In this document: piece after piece, positions 1 to 10,114 of the stretch | How the letters are laid out: each line of letters opens with the position of its first letter | How positions within the stretch are numbered: position 1 is the stretch's first letter | The notes under the pieces: model-generated | The model's input: only the letters and a program-made list of their open reading frames with translations | Told to the model about the DNA's origin: nothing | Database searches by the model: none | Program-made: the position numbers and the translations under genes | DNA from: Mycobacterium paragordonae | GTDB lineage: Bacteria; Actinomycetota; Actinomycetes; Mycobacteriales; Mycobacteriaceae | DNA: 64,000 nt | Reading direction: 5' to 3' | NCBI RefSeq assembly: GCF_003614435.1 | Contig: NZ_CP025546.1 | Coordinates: 5,332,001 to 5,396,000 of the forward strand

Positions 1-80
1 GCCGTGGGGGTCGTACATCCCGTGGGGTGAGGGTCGTACGGGGTGTGCGGCTATTGAGGCGCCACCGCCGCGGCGGGAAG

Positions 81-94
81 CCCCCCCCCCCCCC
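81..94. repeat. Homopolymer run of 14 C
   Basis: An uninterrupted C tract directly precedes the first tandem-repeat unit. Its length is a likely site of slippage or of assembly error. Confidence 0.9.
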
Positions 95-363
95 GCGAGC
101 GACCGCAAAATGCCGGCCGTGGCGGCGTGTCCCTGGCAACACGCGGGCGCTCGGCAGCAAGGCCCACCGCGAGCGACCCCAAAATGCCGGCCGTAGCGGC
201 GTGTCCCCGGCAACACGCGGGCGCTCGCGCCAAAGGAGCGGCAGGCCCCACCGCGGCCGGAAACCCCACCGCGAGCGTCCACAAAATGCCGGCCGTAGCG
301 GCGTGTCCCTGGCAACACGCGGGCGCTCGCGCCAACGGAGCAGCAGGCCCCACCGCGGCCGGA
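95..363. repeat. Tandem repeat, three copies (about 74, 102 and 93 bp)
   Basis: Three head-to-tail copies begin at 95, 169 and 271. Each opens with GCGAGCG and continues through a conserved core (AAAATGCCGGCCGT, then GGCGTGTCCC and GGCAACACGCGGGCGCTCG). Copies 2 and 3 also share a GC-rich tail ending CCACCGCGGCCGGA. Copy 1 lacks most of this tail. All six frames can be read as short arginine- or alanine-rich ORFs, but the unit length is not a fixed multiple of three and there is no ribosome site, so I treat the block as non-coding. Confidence 0.85.
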
Positions 364-462
364 TAGCGAACTTTTTCTACTCATGTTGAACCGTTGCCGG
401 CCTCCCTGCGTGACACTGGGAGTCACAGGCACAGCAAGAGGGCAGTCTGAATCGGGTTTGAC

Positions 463-3400
463 ATGTGCGTGAGCGAATTTCTGCCGACGAGAACAGTAAC
501 TCTGTTGCTCGCCGAAGCCGACCGCTCGGCGCTGCCATGGGACGACCTGCCCGAGACGACGGCAGGCGACCGTGAACTCGTCCAGAACACCGTGTCAGAC
601 ATCATTGCCACCCATGGCGGCGTAGGGCCGGTCAAACCACACTCTGCAGGCAACATCGCCGACGAGTTCCTGGCCGTTTTCGCCCGGGCCACCGATGCGC
701 TCGCCTGCGCGATCGATTTGCAGCAGGCGCCGCTGGCTCCGATCCAGCTAAGAGCCGCGGTGCATACCGGCGAGGTGCAACTAGGTGGGTCGGGCACCTA
801 CACCGGCCCCACCGTCGACCGGGCGGCACGGCTGCGCGATCTCGCACACGGTGGCCAGGTGGTGGTGTCGGGCACCACCCACGATCTGGTTGTCGACCAC
901 CTCCCGGACGACGTCTGGCTTGCCGATCTCGGCACCCATCTGTTGCGTGACCTGCCTCGCCCCGAACGGGTCACGCAGTTGTGCCACCCCGACCTGCGTA
1001 TCGAGTTCCCGCCGCTCCAGGTGGCCAAAGATGCTGCACCACAGAATGTTCCGGCGCAGTTGACCCGATTCGTCGGCCGCGCTGCGCAGATGAACGACGT
1101 ACGCAAGTTCCTCGCCGACAACCGGCTGGTCACCCTGGCTGGTACCGGTGGCGTCGGAAAGACCCGGCTGGCGGCCCAGATCGCCGCACAGGCGGCGAGC
1201 GAGTTCGGCGACGGCGTATGGTTCGTGGATTTGGCGCCGGTCAGTCAGCCCGAGGTGGTGCCGGTGGCCGTGTTGCGCGCGCTGGGATTGCCCGACCAGC
1301 CGGGCCGTTCGGCACTCGACACGTTGTTGCGCTTCCTCGGCGACCGGGACGCGCTGGTGGTGCTGGACAATTGCGAGCACCTGATCGATGCGTGCGCCGC
1401 ACTGGTCCGCGGCCTGTTGGGCGAGTGCCCGCAGCTGACCATCTTGGCCACCAGCCGGGCACCCATCGGAGTTCCGGGTGAGCTGACCTGGCGGGTGCCG
1501 TCCCTGTCGCTCTCCGACGAAGCGATCGAGTTGTTCATCGACCGCGCCCGGCTGGCCCGGCCCGACTTCAGCATCACTGCCGCCGACGCCGCGGCGGTGC
1601 AGGATATCTGTGGGCGCCTCGACGGCCTGCCCTTGGGAATAGAGCTCGCGGCGGCGGCCGTGCGGGTGATGTCACTCGGCGAAATCCTGGACGGGCTGCG
1701 CAACCGCTTTCGGCTACTCACCGACGGCGGACCGGCCCGTCGACGCCAAACCCTGGGCGCGTCGGTCGACTGGTCGCACGCCCTGCTGACCGAACCCGAG
1801 CGGATGTTGTTCCGCCGGCTGGCCGTCTTCAGCGGTGGCTTCGACCACGAAGCCGCGCGGACCGTGTGCGCCGACGGTCAACTGGCGCCGCATCAGGTTT
1901 TCGATCAGCTCACCCTGTTGGTGGACAAATCACTGGTGCTGGCCGAGAACGCCGAGGACCGGACTCGGTTCCGGATGCTGGAAACGGTGCGGCACTACGC
2001 GATCGAAAGGCTGCACGAATCCGGTGAGGCCGACGCGCTGATCGCACGCCATCGCGACCACTACGGGCGGATGGCCGCCGCGCTGGACAACCCGACCGAT
2101 GGGGAACACCAGCGCCGGATCGAACAGGTGGAGATCGAGATTGACAATCTGCGGGCGGCTTTTGCCGGCTGTCGCGACAACCGTGAACTCGAGCCCGCGC
2201 TGGAACTCACGTCGGCGCTGCAGCCGCTCTGGCTGACGCGCGGGCGCATCCAGGAAGGTCTGGCGTGGTTCGACGCGGTGCTCACCGACCGCAGCGCCCT
2301 GTCCGGCGTCTCGCCGGTGGTGCGCGGGCGGGCGCTCGCCGACAGAGCGGCCCTGGACGCATCGCGCAGCGTTCACGACAATCTCGAGCAGGCACAGCAA
2401 GCGGTGGCCATCGCCCGCGAGGTCAAGGACCCGGCCCTGCTGGCCCGCGCGCTCACCTCGTGTGGCGCGATCAGCTCCTTCAGCGCCGAGGCGGCCCGCC
2501 CGTATCTGTCCGAGGCGATCGGCATCGCGCGCGAGCTCGGCGACCGGTGGCGCCTGACGCAGATCCTGACGTGGCAGGCCTACGGCGCGTTCTATGCCGG
2601 TGACCCGATCGCCGGTTATGCGGCTTCCCGGGAGGGGCGCGACCTTGCCGAGGACATCGGCGATCAGTTTCACGCCCGCTCCTGCCGGTGGACGCTGGGT
2701 CTGGCGCAGATGATGAAAGGCGTTCTGGGCGAGGCGATCACGCAATTCCGCGCGGTCACCGCCGATGCCGATGCGGCGCACGACGTGTTGTTCCGGTGGG
2801 GCAGCCGGCTTGCGCTGTGCAACGCACTCGCGTTCCACGGCGACACCGAAGCCGCCAAGGCCGCGGCCAACGCGTCGTTGGCGGCCGCAGCGGACCTGTG
2901 GCCGCACAACCAGGGCTTCAGCTATGCCGTCCTGGCAACCGCGGCCGTGGCCGCCGGTGACGTCGCGGCCGCGGCCACGGCCAGCGAGGCGGCCCAAGAA
3001 CTGCTCAGCGTGCAGGGCGAACTGGCCGGCGCCAACACCAACCCGATGGCCGAAGTGGCCTTGGCGCGCGGCGATCTGGTCACCGCGGGGCGTTGGGCCG
3101 ACCAGGAAGTCGCGGCGTCGTCGGGCTGGCATCTGGCGCGGGCATTGACGACGCGCGCCCGCGTCGCGATCGCCAAGCATGAGCCGGATCAGGCCGAGCG
3201 CGACGCCCACCGAGCACTCGCCTGCGCCGCCGAACACCAGGCACACCTGGCCGTGCCGGACATCCTCGAGTGCCTGGGCCGGCTGGCCGCGGACGGCCTG
3301 GCCCATCGGGACGCGACGCGACTCTTGGCCGCGGCCAACCACATTCGTCGCGACCTCGGTTGCGTCCGGTTCAAGGTCTACGAAGCCGACCACCACAGCA

Positions 3401-3726
3401 CCCTTATGCATCTGCGTGAAGTACTGGGCGACAATGCTTTTGACGACGCATGGCGGGAGGGCGAAGGCCTCTCCCTCGACGAGGCCGTTGCCTACGTGCG
3501 GCGGGGGCGCGGCGAACGCAAACGCCCGGCCAGCGGCTGGGCGGCACTGACTCCCACGGAGCGCGATGTGGTCCGCCTCGTCGCGGAGGGCCTGGCCAAC
3601 AACGAGATTGCCGCACGGCTCTTCGTTTCCCGCCGGACGGTGCAGACCCACCTCACGCACGTGTACGCCAAGCTCGGTATCAGTTCCCGGGTGCAACTCG
3701 CCCATGAAGGTGTCTCCCACGGCTGA
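463..3726 (+). CDS. LuxR-family ATPase transcriptional regulator with degenerate cyclase domain
   Basis: A 1087-residue protein of the large mycobacterial cyclase-like/LuxR family (Rv0386 type, about the same length). Residues about 10-175 resemble a class III nucleotidyl cyclase domain. The first metal-binding Asp motif (usually FTDIEGST-like) is replaced by [10 protein letters not shown], and the second by a NIADEF segment, so catalysis is doubtful. A Walker A P-loop GTGGVGKT lies at 227-234, followed by LVVLDNCEH, a Walker B-like strand of an STAND/NB-ARC ATPase. The middle is alpha-helical, TPR-like. The C-terminus (about 1029-1085) is a LuxR/GerE helix-turn-helix. It probably senses a ligand through the helical region. 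It lies directly upstream of the PE_PGRS pair on the same strand, but I see no proof that it controls them. No strong ribosome site precedes the ATG. Confidence 0.9.
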   Translation: MCVSEFLPTRTVTLLLAEADRSALPWDDLPETTAGDRELVQNTVSDIIATHGGVGPVKPHSAGNIADEFLAVFARATDALACAIDLQQAPLAPIQLRAAVHTGEVQLGGSGTYTGPTVDRAARLRDLAHGGQVVVSGTTHDLVVDHLPDDVWLADLGTHLLRDLPRPERVTQLCHPDLRIEFPPLQVAKDAAPQNVPAQLTRFVGRAAQMNDVRKFLADNRLVTLAGTGGVGKTRLAAQIAAQAASEFGDGVWFVDLAPVSQPEVVPVAVLRALGLPDQPGRSALDTLLRFLGDRDALVVLDNCEHLIDACAALVRGLLGECPQLTILATSRAPIGVPGELTWRVPSLSLSDEAIELFIDRARLARPDFSITAADAAAVQDICGRLDGLPLGIELAAAAVRVMSLGEILDGLRNRFRLLTDGGPARRRQTLGASVDWSHALLTEPERMLFRRLAVFSGGFDHEAARTVCADGQLAPHQVFDQLTLLVDKSLVLAENAEDRTRFRMLETVRHYAIERLHESGEADALIARHRDHYGRMAAALDNPTDGEHQRRIEQVEIEIDNLRAAFAGCRDNRELEPALELTSALQPLWLTRGRIQEGLAWFDAVLTDRSALSGVSPVVRGRALADRAALDASRSVHDNLEQAQQAVAIAREVKDPALLARALTSCGAISSFSAEAARPYLSEAIGIARELGDRWRLTQILTWQAYGAFYAGDPIAGYAASREGRDLAEDIGDQFHARSCRWTLGLAQMMKGVLGEAITQFRAVTADADAAHDVLFRWGSRLALCNALAFHGDTEAAKAAANASLAAAADLWPHNQGFSYAVLATAAVAAGDVAAAATASEAAQELLSVQGELAGANTNPMAEVALARGDLVTAGRWADQEVAASSGWHLARALTTRARVAIAKHEPDQAERDAHRALACAAEHQAHLAVPDILECLGRLAADGLAHRDATRLLAAANHIRRDLGCVRFKVYEADHHSTLMHLREVLGDNAFDDAWREGEGLSLDEAVAYVRRGRGERKRPASGWAALTPTERDVVRLVAEGLANNEIAARLFVSRRTVQTHLTHVYAKLGISSRVQLAHEGVSHG

Positions 3727-3833
3727 GGCCGATATACGACCCCTCAGCCGCACGATCTACGTCCTCTGACCGACGTTCCGCACCGCACCATCCCGCACTG
3801 TCGAGTCATTACTCGACGTTCAGGAGTGCAGCA
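3727..3833 (+). repeat. Duplicated leader region, copy 1
   Basis: The region upstream of the first PE_PGRS gene shares ACGACCCC and ATCTACGTCCTCTGAC, with the same order and similar spacing, with the region at 6593-6713 upstream of the second gene. This supports duplication of the whole gene with its control region. Confidence 0.7.
3800..3817. promoter_or_regulatory. Perfect palindrome in the PE_PGRS leader
   Basis: GTCGAGT, a CATT spacer, then ACTCGAC form a perfect 7-bp inverted repeat ending 4 bases before the AGGAG ribosome site (3822-3826) of the first PE_PGRS gene. It could be a protein operator or an mRNA hairpin that affects translation. The second PE_PGRS gene lacks it. Confidence 0.5.
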
Positions 3834-6590
3834 ATGTCGTTTGTATCGGTAGCCCCCGAGATGGTGGCCGCAGCGGCCGCGGATGTGCAGAGCATCGGAA
3901 CGGCGCTCAGTGCCGCCCATGCGGCGGCTGCGGCCCCGACCGTCGGGGTGTTGGCGGCCGGGGCCGACGAGGTGTCCGCGGCCATCGCAGCCTTGTTTTC
4001 CGGCCACGCGCAGGTCTACCAGACGCTCAGCGCCGAGGCGGAGCTGTTCCACCAGCAATTCGTGCAACTGCTGAACGCCGGCGGCGCGATGTATGCCAGC
4101 GCGGAGGCGGCCAACCTCAATCCCTTGCAGAGCCTCCTGGACGGCATCAATGCCCCCATCCAGGCCGCCACCGGTCGTCCGCTCATCGGAAACGGCACCA
4201 ACGGCGCCGCGGGGACGGGGCAGAACGGCACCGCCGGCGGGTGGTTGATCGGTAACGGCGGCTCCGGTGGATCCGGCACCAACGGCGGCACCGCCGGTGG
4301 GGCGGGCGGCGCCGGCGGGGCCGGCGGACTGATCGGCAACGGCGGGGCCGGCGGCGCCGGCGGAACCTCGCTGGCCGGCCCGGGCGGCGCCGGCGGCCAC
4401 GGCGGGGCGGCCGGCCTGTTCGGCTCCGGCGGCGTGGGTGGCGCCGGCGGGAACTCGGAGGCGGTCGCGGGAGCCGGCGGCGCGGGCGGCAACGCCGGAC
4501 TATTGTTCGGCGCGGCCGGCACCGGCGGCGGCGGCGGTCATGCTGACAGCATCACCCAGGCGGGCGGGACGGGCGGCGCCGGCGGCGCCGGCGGCCTGTT
4601 CTCCAACGGCGGGGCCGGCGGAGTCGGCGGAACCGCCATCGGCGGGACCGCCGGGGCCGGCGGGGCCGGCGGCACGGGCGGGACGTTCGGGTCGGGCGGG
4701 GCCGGCGGAGCGGGCGGAGTCAGCACCGGCGGGACCGGCGGGCTCGGCGGGGCCGGCGGCAGCGGAGGGACATTCGGCGCGGGCGGCCACGGCGGCAGCG
4801 GCGGGCACGGCTCAGTCAGCGGTGGGACCGGCGGCGCCGGAGGCAACGCCGGCATGCTCAGCCTCGGAGCCGGCGGCGCCGGAGGCAACGGCGGCGAGAG
4901 CATCACCCCCGCGACAGGCAACGGCGGGGCCGGCGGAGCCGGCGGAAACGCCGGCCTGCTCTTCGGCGAAGGCGGGACCGGCGGCAACGGCGGGTTCGGA
5001 CCCACCAACGGCGGCAAGGGCGGCGCCGGCGGCAACGCCGGGATGATCGCCGGCTCGGGCGGCTCGGGTGGCGCCGGCGGTGACGCCGGAACCGCTCTGG
5101 GCGGCGCCGGCGGCGCCGGAGGCGGCTCCGGGCTGATCGGCAACGGCGGCAACGGCGGAAGCGGAGGCACCGGTCAGGCCGCCGCCGGCAGCACCGGCGG
5201 GGCGGGCGGCGCCGGCGGCAACGGCATGCTGATCGGCGACGGCGGCAACGGCGGCAACGGCGGCTTGGGCGCGACGAAGGGCGGGGCGGGCGCCGGCGGC
5301 ATCAGCGGCCAGCTGTTGGGCCTGGACGGCTTCAATGCGCCAGCCAGCACCAACCCGCTGCACACCATGCAGCAGCAGCTGATCAATGCCGTCAACGCGC
5401 CAGTTCAGGCGGCGACCGGCCACCCGCTGATCGGCAACGGCGCCAATGGCGCAGCGGGAACGGGCGCCGCCGGGGGCGACGGCGGCCTGTTGTTCGGCAA
5501 CGGCGGGATCGGTGGCTCCGGCGCCGCCGGCGCCGCGGGCGGCCACGGCGGGGCCGGTGGCGGAATGTTCGGCACCGGCGGCGCCGGCGGAGCGGGCGGC
5601 GCATCGACGACCACCAACGGAGGTGCCGGCGGAGCGGGCGGCAACGGCGGCCTGCTGGGTTCCGGCGGAACCGGCGGCGTGGGCGGAAGAGCGCCGAGCA
5701 GCGCCACCGGAGGAGCCGGCGGGGCGGGCGGCAACGCCGGCATGCTCGTCGGCGCGGCAGGCAGCGGCGGCGACGGCGCTGTCTCCTTCACCCCGGGCGT
5801 TTCGGGCGCCGGGAAGGGCGGTGCCGGCGGCAACGGCGGCGCCGGAGGGCTGTTCGCCAGCGGCGGCATCGGCGGGGACGGCGGGTTCGGCCAGACCAGC
5901 AGCGCCGGCGGCAACGGGGGCAACGGGGGCCTGTTCTCCAGCGGCGGGGACGGCGGGGCCGGCGGGGCCAGCAACCTCAACGGCGCCAGCGGAGCCGGCG
6001 GCACCGGCGGCAACGGCGGGTTATTCGGCTCCGGCGGCAACGGCGGCGCCGGTGGGTTCGGCCAGAGCGTCGCCGGCGCCGGCGGGCGTGGCGGCAACGC
6101 CGGCATGCTGAGCGTCGGCGCCGTGGGCGGGACCGGCGGCGCCGGTGGGAGCAACGACGGCGTCGGCACCGCCGGGGCGGGCGGCGCCGGCGGCAACGGC
6201 GGCATGTTCTTCGGCGACGGCGGGGCCGGCGGAGCCGGTGGCGGCGGCGGATTCGTCGCCGGGACCGGCGGTAACGGTGGCAGCGGCGGCACGCTCATCG
6301 CCTCCGGCGGGGCGGGCGGCGGCGGCGGAGCCGGGCGGCTGGGTGACTCCGGTGCCGCTGGCGGGGCCGGTGGAAACGCCGGGGTGATCGGCAACGGCGG
6401 CGCCGGCGGCGCCGGCGGGGGCAGTCTCGGCGGCAAGGGCGGTGCCGGCGGCAACGGCGGCACCGCAGTGTCGATCGGCGACGGCGGCAACGGCGGCAAC
6501 GGCGGCCCGGGCACGCCGCCCGGCACGCCAGGCACCGGCGGCACCGGCGGGCAGTTGCTGGGCCAGAACGGAAACAACGGCCTGGGATAG
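3834..6590 (+). CDS. PE-PGRS family protein
   Basis: A 918-residue PE_PGRS protein. The N-terminal PE domain (about 1-93) begins [10 protein letters not shown] and holds the usual alanine-rich helical pair. A linker with the hallmark GRPLIGNG follows near residue 113. The rest is a glycine-rich GGAGGxGG polymorphic repeat. A second linker-like module ([11 protein letters not shown], then GHPLIGNG) sits near residues 493-535 and divides the PGRS region in two. PE domains normally direct ESX-5-dependent export, and PGRS proteins act at the cell surface. The start is supported by AGGAG at 3822-3826, 7 bases before the ATG. The long antisense ORFs rich in proline are shadows of the repeat. Confidence 0.95.
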   Translation: MSFVSVAPEMVAAAAADVQSIGTALSAAHAAAAAPTVGVLAAGADEVSAAIAALFSGHAQVYQTLSAEAELFHQQFVQLLNAGGAMYASAEAANLNPLQSLLDGINAPIQAATGRPLIGNGTNGAAGTGQNGTAGGWLIGNGGSGGSGTNGGTAGGAGGAGGAGGLIGNGGAGGAGGTSLAGPGGAGGHGGAAGLFGSGGVGGAGGNSEAVAGAGGAGGNAGLLFGAAGTGGGGGHADSITQAGGTGGAGGAGGLFSNGGAGGVGGTAIGGTAGAGGAGGTGGTFGSGGAGGAGGVSTGGTGGLGGAGGSGGTFGAGGHGGSGGHGSVSGGTGGAGGNAGMLSLGAGGAGGNGGESITPATGNGGAGGAGGNAGLLFGEGGTGGNGGFGPTNGGKGGAGGNAGMIAGSGGSGGAGGDAGTALGGAGGAGGGSGLIGNGGNGGSGGTGQAAAGSTGGAGGAGGNGMLIGDGGNGGNGGLGATKGGAGAGGISGQLLGLDGFNAPASTNPLHTMQQQLINAVNAPVQAATGHPLIGNGANGAAGTGAAGGDGGLLFGNGGIGGSGAAGAAGGHGGAGGGMFGTGGAGGAGGASTTTNGGAGGAGGNGGLLGSGGTGGVGGRAPSSATGGAGGAGGNAGMLVGAAGSGGDGAVSFTPGVSGAGKGGAGGNGGAGGLFASGGIGGDGGFGQTSSAGGNGGNGGLFSSGGDGGAGGASNLNGASGAGGTGGNGGLFGSGGNGGAGGFGQSVAGAGGRGGNAGMLSVGAVGGTGGAGGSNDGVGTAGAGGAGGNGGMFFGDGGAGGAGGGGGFVAGTGGNGGSGGTLIASGGAGGGGGAGRLGDSGAAGGAGGNAGVIGNGGAGGAGGGSLGGKGGAGGNGGTAVSIGDGGNGGNGGPGTPPGTPGTGGTGGQLLGQNGNNGLG

Positions 6591-6592
6591 CG

Positions 6593-6713
6593 GGCCAGGA
6601 CGATCTACGACCCCCTCCGCGCGACATCTACGTCCTCTGACGGAAGTTCTCCGACGCACAGCGCCGCATTCTCATTCCACAACTCCAGTGCTCAACGACG
6701 ACAGGAGATGGCG
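6593..6713 (+). repeat. Duplicated leader region, copy 2
   Basis: Counterpart of 3727-3833, with the shared ATCTACGTCCTCTGAC block. The sequence just upstream of the ribosome site differs from copy 1 and contains no palindrome. Confidence 0.7.
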
Positions 6714-9470
6714 ATGTCGTACCTGGTAGTGGGTCCGCAACTACTCGCGGCGGCCGCGGCGGACCTGGACAGCATCGGATCGGCACTGAGCGCGGCCAAC
6801 GCTGCGGCGGCGGTTCCGACCACCACCCTGCTCGTAGCCGCGCAGGACGAGGTGTCGGCGGCACTGGTGACGCTGTTCGCCGGACACGGCCAGGCCTATC
6901 AGGCCGTCAGCGCTCAGGCGACGGCGTTCCATGAGCAGTTCATCCAGACGCTGACCACCGGCGGTGCGATGTATGCCGCCGCCGAGGCGGCGAACGCCTC
7001 CCCGCTGCAGACGCTGCTTGACGGGATCAACGGTCAGGTCCAGGCCGCGACCGGTCGCCCGCTGATCGGCAACGGCACCAGTGGCGCGCCGGGGACCGGG
7101 CAGAACGGGACGCCCGGAGGCTGGCTGATCGGCAACGGCGGAGCCGGCGGTTCGGGCAAAGCCGGTACCGACGGCGGGGCCGGCGGAGCCGGCGGGGTCG
7201 CAGGGTTCCTCGGTAGCGGCGGCGCGGGCGGCGCCGGCGGTACCGCCACCACCGGAACCGGTGGAGCAGGTGGCCGCGGCGGGGCGGCCGGGATGATCGG
7301 CGCCGGTGGCGCCGGCGGGGCCGGCGGAAACTCGGTCGCCGGCGCGGGCGGGAACGGCGGGGCCGGCGGTAGCGCCGGCATGCTCTTCGGAGCCGCCGGA
7401 ATCGGGGGCGCCGGCGGATCCACCCAAAGCCTGACCGCGCTCGGCGGAACCGGCGGCGCCGGCGGCGACGGCGGGATGTTCTCCAGCGGCGGAGCCGGCG
7501 GGGTCGGCGGCTTCAGCTTCGGTGACGGTGGCGCCGGAGGGGCCGGCGGCGCCGGCGGCATGTTCGGGCCGGGCGGCACTGGCGGCACCGGTGGCACCAG
7601 CATCGGTACCGCCGGCGGTGCTGGGGGCGCCGGCGGGGCCGGCGGCATGTTCGGGGCCGGCGGCACGGGTGGCTCCGGCGGCCACGGCGCGACCGCCGGC
7701 GGCGCTGGCGGGGCCGGCGGCAACGCGGGCATGTTCGGCTTCGGCGCCGGTGGCGCGGGCGGTATCGGCGGAGAGGGCGTCACCCCGGGCGGAACCGGCG
7801 GGGCGGGTGGCGCCGGGGGCACTGCGGGGATGCTCTTCGGCGACGGCGGGGCCGGCGGTGCCGGGGGGTTCGGCGCGACGAACGGCGGCAAGGGAGGGGC
7901 CGGCGGCAACGCCGGCATGCTCAACGGCTCCGGCGGAGCGGGGGGCACCGGCGGCCAGGGTGGAACCACCAACGGCGGGGCCGGCGGTGCCGGCGGCGCG
8001 CCCGGCATGATCGGCAACGGCGGTAACGGCGGCAGCGGCGGCGCCGGCGGCACAGGAGCCGCCGGAAAGGGTGGCACCGGTGGGGCCGGCGGCGGGTCCG
8101 GTACCGGCATGATCGGTGACGGCGGCAACGGCGGCAACGGCGGCACCGGCACCACTCCGGGCAAGGCCGGCGCCGGCGGCATCGGCGGCCAGTTGTTGGG
8201 TCTCGACGGTTTCAACGCCCCCGCCCCCGCCAACCCGACGCATGCCATGCAGCAACAGGCCCTCAACAGCATCAACGCACCCGTTCAGGCCATCACCGGA
8301 CGCCCGCTGATCGGCAACGGCGGCAACGGGATTGCGGGCACCGGAGCGGCCGGCGGAGACGGGGGTTGGCTGTTCGGTAACGGGGGAATCGGCGGTTCCG
8401 GGGCGGCCGGTGCCACGGGTAGCCCCGGCGGCAGCGGCGGCCGCGGCGGAATCCTGTTCGGCTCTGGCGGGTCGGGCGGCGCCGGCGGACCCGGTGTCAC
8501 GACCGGCGGTGCGGGCGGCGCCGGCGGCTCGGCGTTCCTGATCGGATCCGGCGGCAGTGGCGGTGCCGGGGGGACGGCGGTGGCCCCGGCCGGAACACCC
8601 GGCCCGTTCACCGGCGGCGCGGGCGGGCGCGGCGGCGATGCGGGCGTCCTGTTCGGCGCCGCCGGAACCGGCGCGGCCGGCGGCGGCCCCGGTACCGGTG
8701 GGGCCGGCGGCGCCGGCGGCACCGGCGGGTTGTTCGCCAACGGCGGAGTCGGCGGGTACGGCGGGTTCGCCGGGCTCGGGGGCGCCGGCGGGGCGGGCGG
8801 CGCCGGCGGGCTGTTCTCCGGCGGCGGAGACGGCGGGACCGGCGGATTCGGCACCACCACGGGCGGGACGGGAGGTTCCGGCGGCGGTGGCGGGCTGTTA
8901 GGTGCCGGCGGCACCGGCGGCGCCGGCGGATACAGCCTTTCCATCGGCGGAACCGGTGGGCAAGGCGGCAATGCCGGAATGCTGGCCGCCGGTCCGTCGG
9001 GCGGTGCGGGCGGCAGCGGCGGGGGCGCCAACAACGGCACCGGCGGCACCGGCGGGACCGGCGGCAACGGTGGTGTGCTGTTCGGTTCCGGCGGGGCCGG
9101 TGGCGACGGTGGCGGCGGACTTTTCGCCTCTCATGGCGGCGCCGGGGGCGCCGGCGGCAACGCCGGTCTGCTCAACGGCTCCGGGGGCGCCGGGGGCGCC
9201 GGTGGTGCGGGTGGCCCGAACCCGAACACCATCGGCGGCCTCGGCGGGGCCGGCGGCAAGGCTGGGCTCACTGGCAACGGTGGTGATGGTGGCGCCGGTG
9301 GGGCAGCGTCCGGAGCGGGCGGCGGCGGCGGTAACGGCGGCAATGCCGTGCTGATCGGCAACGGCGGCAACGGCGGCAACGGCGGAACCGGCACCCCGGC
9401 GGGTGGCGCCGGCACCGGCGGCAAAGGCGGATTGCTGCTCGGTCAGGACGGCAACATCCAGTCGGCCTGA
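6714..9470 (+). CDS. PE-PGRS family protein, tandem paralogue
   Basis: A 918-residue PE_PGRS protein with the same plan as its upstream neighbour: PE domain beginning [10 protein letters not shown], linker GRPLIGNG, first PGRS region, an internal [11 protein letters not shown]...GRPLIGNG module near residue 492, then a second PGRS region ending LLLGQDGN. I chose ATG 6714 rather than 6708 because AGGAG (6703-6707) abuts 6708 but stands 6 bases before 6714, and MSY is the usual PE start. The near-identical architecture and the duplicated leader indicate a tandem duplication followed by repeat divergence. A surface or exported role is inferred from the family. Confidence 0.94.
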   Translation: MSYLVVGPQLLAAAAADLDSIGSALSAANAAAAVPTTTLLVAAQDEVSAALVTLFAGHGQAYQAVSAQATAFHEQFIQTLTTGGAMYAAAEAANASPLQTLLDGINGQVQAATGRPLIGNGTSGAPGTGQNGTPGGWLIGNGGAGGSGKAGTDGGAGGAGGVAGFLGSGGAGGAGGTATTGTGGAGGRGGAAGMIGAGGAGGAGGNSVAGAGGNGGAGGSAGMLFGAAGIGGAGGSTQSLTALGGTGGAGGDGGMFSSGGAGGVGGFSFGDGGAGGAGGAGGMFGPGGTGGTGGTSIGTAGGAGGAGGAGGMFGAGGTGGSGGHGATAGGAGGAGGNAGMFGFGAGGAGGIGGEGVTPGGTGGAGGAGGTAGMLFGDGGAGGAGGFGATNGGKGGAGGNAGMLNGSGGAGGTGGQGGTTNGGAGGAGGAPGMIGNGGNGGSGGAGGTGAAGKGGTGGAGGGSGTGMIGDGGNGGNGGTGTTPGKAGAGGIGGQLLGLDGFNAPAPANPTHAMQQQALNSINAPVQAITGRPLIGNGGNGIAGTGAAGGDGGWLFGNGGIGGSGAAGATGSPGGSGGRGGILFGSGGSGGAGGPGVTTGGAGGAGGSAFLIGSGGSGGAGGTAVAPAGTPGPFTGGAGGRGGDAGVLFGAAGTGAAGGGPGTGGAGGAGGTGGLFANGGVGGYGGFAGLGGAGGAGGAGGLFSGGGDGGTGGFGTTTGGTGGSGGGGGLLGAGGTGGAGGYSLSIGGTGGQGGNAGMLAAGPSGGAGGSGGGANNGTGGTGGTGGNGGVLFGSGGAGGDGGGGLFASHGGAGGAGGNAGLLNGSGGAGGAGGAGGPNPNTIGGLGGAGGKAGLTGNGGDGGAGGAASGAGGGGGNGGNAVLIGNGGNGGNGGTGTPAGGAGTGGKGGLLLGQDGNIQSA

Positions 9471-9480
9471 CCTACGCCGG

Positions 9481-9990
9481 TTAACCGGCTTGCTTTGCCG
9501 GCGGCCGATAGAAGATCAACAACTGGCCGACAGCCCCGGCCAGGCCCAGGCCCACGGAGATAGCCAGCCCCTGCCAGCCGTCGAACCAGTTCTTGCCGAA
9601 GATCAGGTGATCCAGGCTGAGCTTCCCGGCGCCCAGGGTTGCGATGACCACGGCGGTGACCGCCAGCACCAGGTTGTACTCCCAGCCCTCCTTCACGATG
9701 AAGAAACCGTTGGCCCGATGCACCGTCCAGGCCGCAACCAGCATCAGCGAGACGAATCCGGCCGCGGGGATCGGCGTCAGCAACCCGGCCGCCAGCCCCA
9801 GCCCGGCCGCCGTCTCGGTGGTGGCGGCAACCGTGGCGTGGAATTTGCCCGGCTTCATCCCGATGCTCTCGAACCAGCGCGCGGTACCCGGTATCCGCCC
9901 ACCACCGAAGAACTTGTTCAACCCGTGCGCGGCCAGGGTCAGACCCAGCACCAGCCGCAGGATCAGCAACGCGACGTCATAGGGAGTCAT
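9481..9990 (-). CDS. DoxX-family membrane protein
   Basis: A 169-residue protein starting MTPYDVALLILRLVLG, with four predicted membrane segments and the DoxX N-terminal pattern RLVLGLTLAAHGLNKFFGGG. DoxX-type proteins are small integral membrane proteins, some linked to redox or thiosulfate metabolism. The exact role is unknown here. The frame stays open upstream to 10155, but that extension is arginine/proline-rich and lacks a ribosome site. The ATG at 9990 gives the normal family length. It is divergent from the PPDK-like gene. Confidence 0.8.
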   Translation of the reverse strand: MTPYDVALLILRLVLGLTLAAHGLNKFFGGGRIPGTARWFESIGMKPGKFHATVAATTETAAGLGLAAGLLTPIPAAGFVSLMLVAAWTVHRANGFFIVKEGWEYNLVLAVTAVVIATLGAGKLSLDHLIFGKNWFDGWQGLAISVGLGLAGAVGQLLIFYRPPAKQAG

Positions 9991-10114
9991 ACCGTCAAAA
10001 CTAACGGGTAAGCAACAGCGGCGAGCAGCCGAGCCCGGTGATCGGTATGGGACCATTGCGGGCGTTCCGGCAACGACGAGGGCAACGACGACGGCAAGGA
10101 CGAGGGGGTGCATC

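Noticed and set aside
51-389. Overlapping Arg- or Ala-rich ORFs on both strands in the tandem repeat
   Set aside because: They arise because the GC-rich repeat has no stops. There is no ribosome site and unit lengths shift the frame.
1930-3753. 607-codon antisense ORF within the LuxR-type regulator
   Set aside because: It is opposite a well-supported gene with clear domains. The translation has no recognisable motif.
4016-9424. Long antisense ORFs rich in PPAPPxPP within the PE_PGRS genes
   Set aside because: They are complements of GGAGGxGG repeats, with no start signals and no non-repeat domain.
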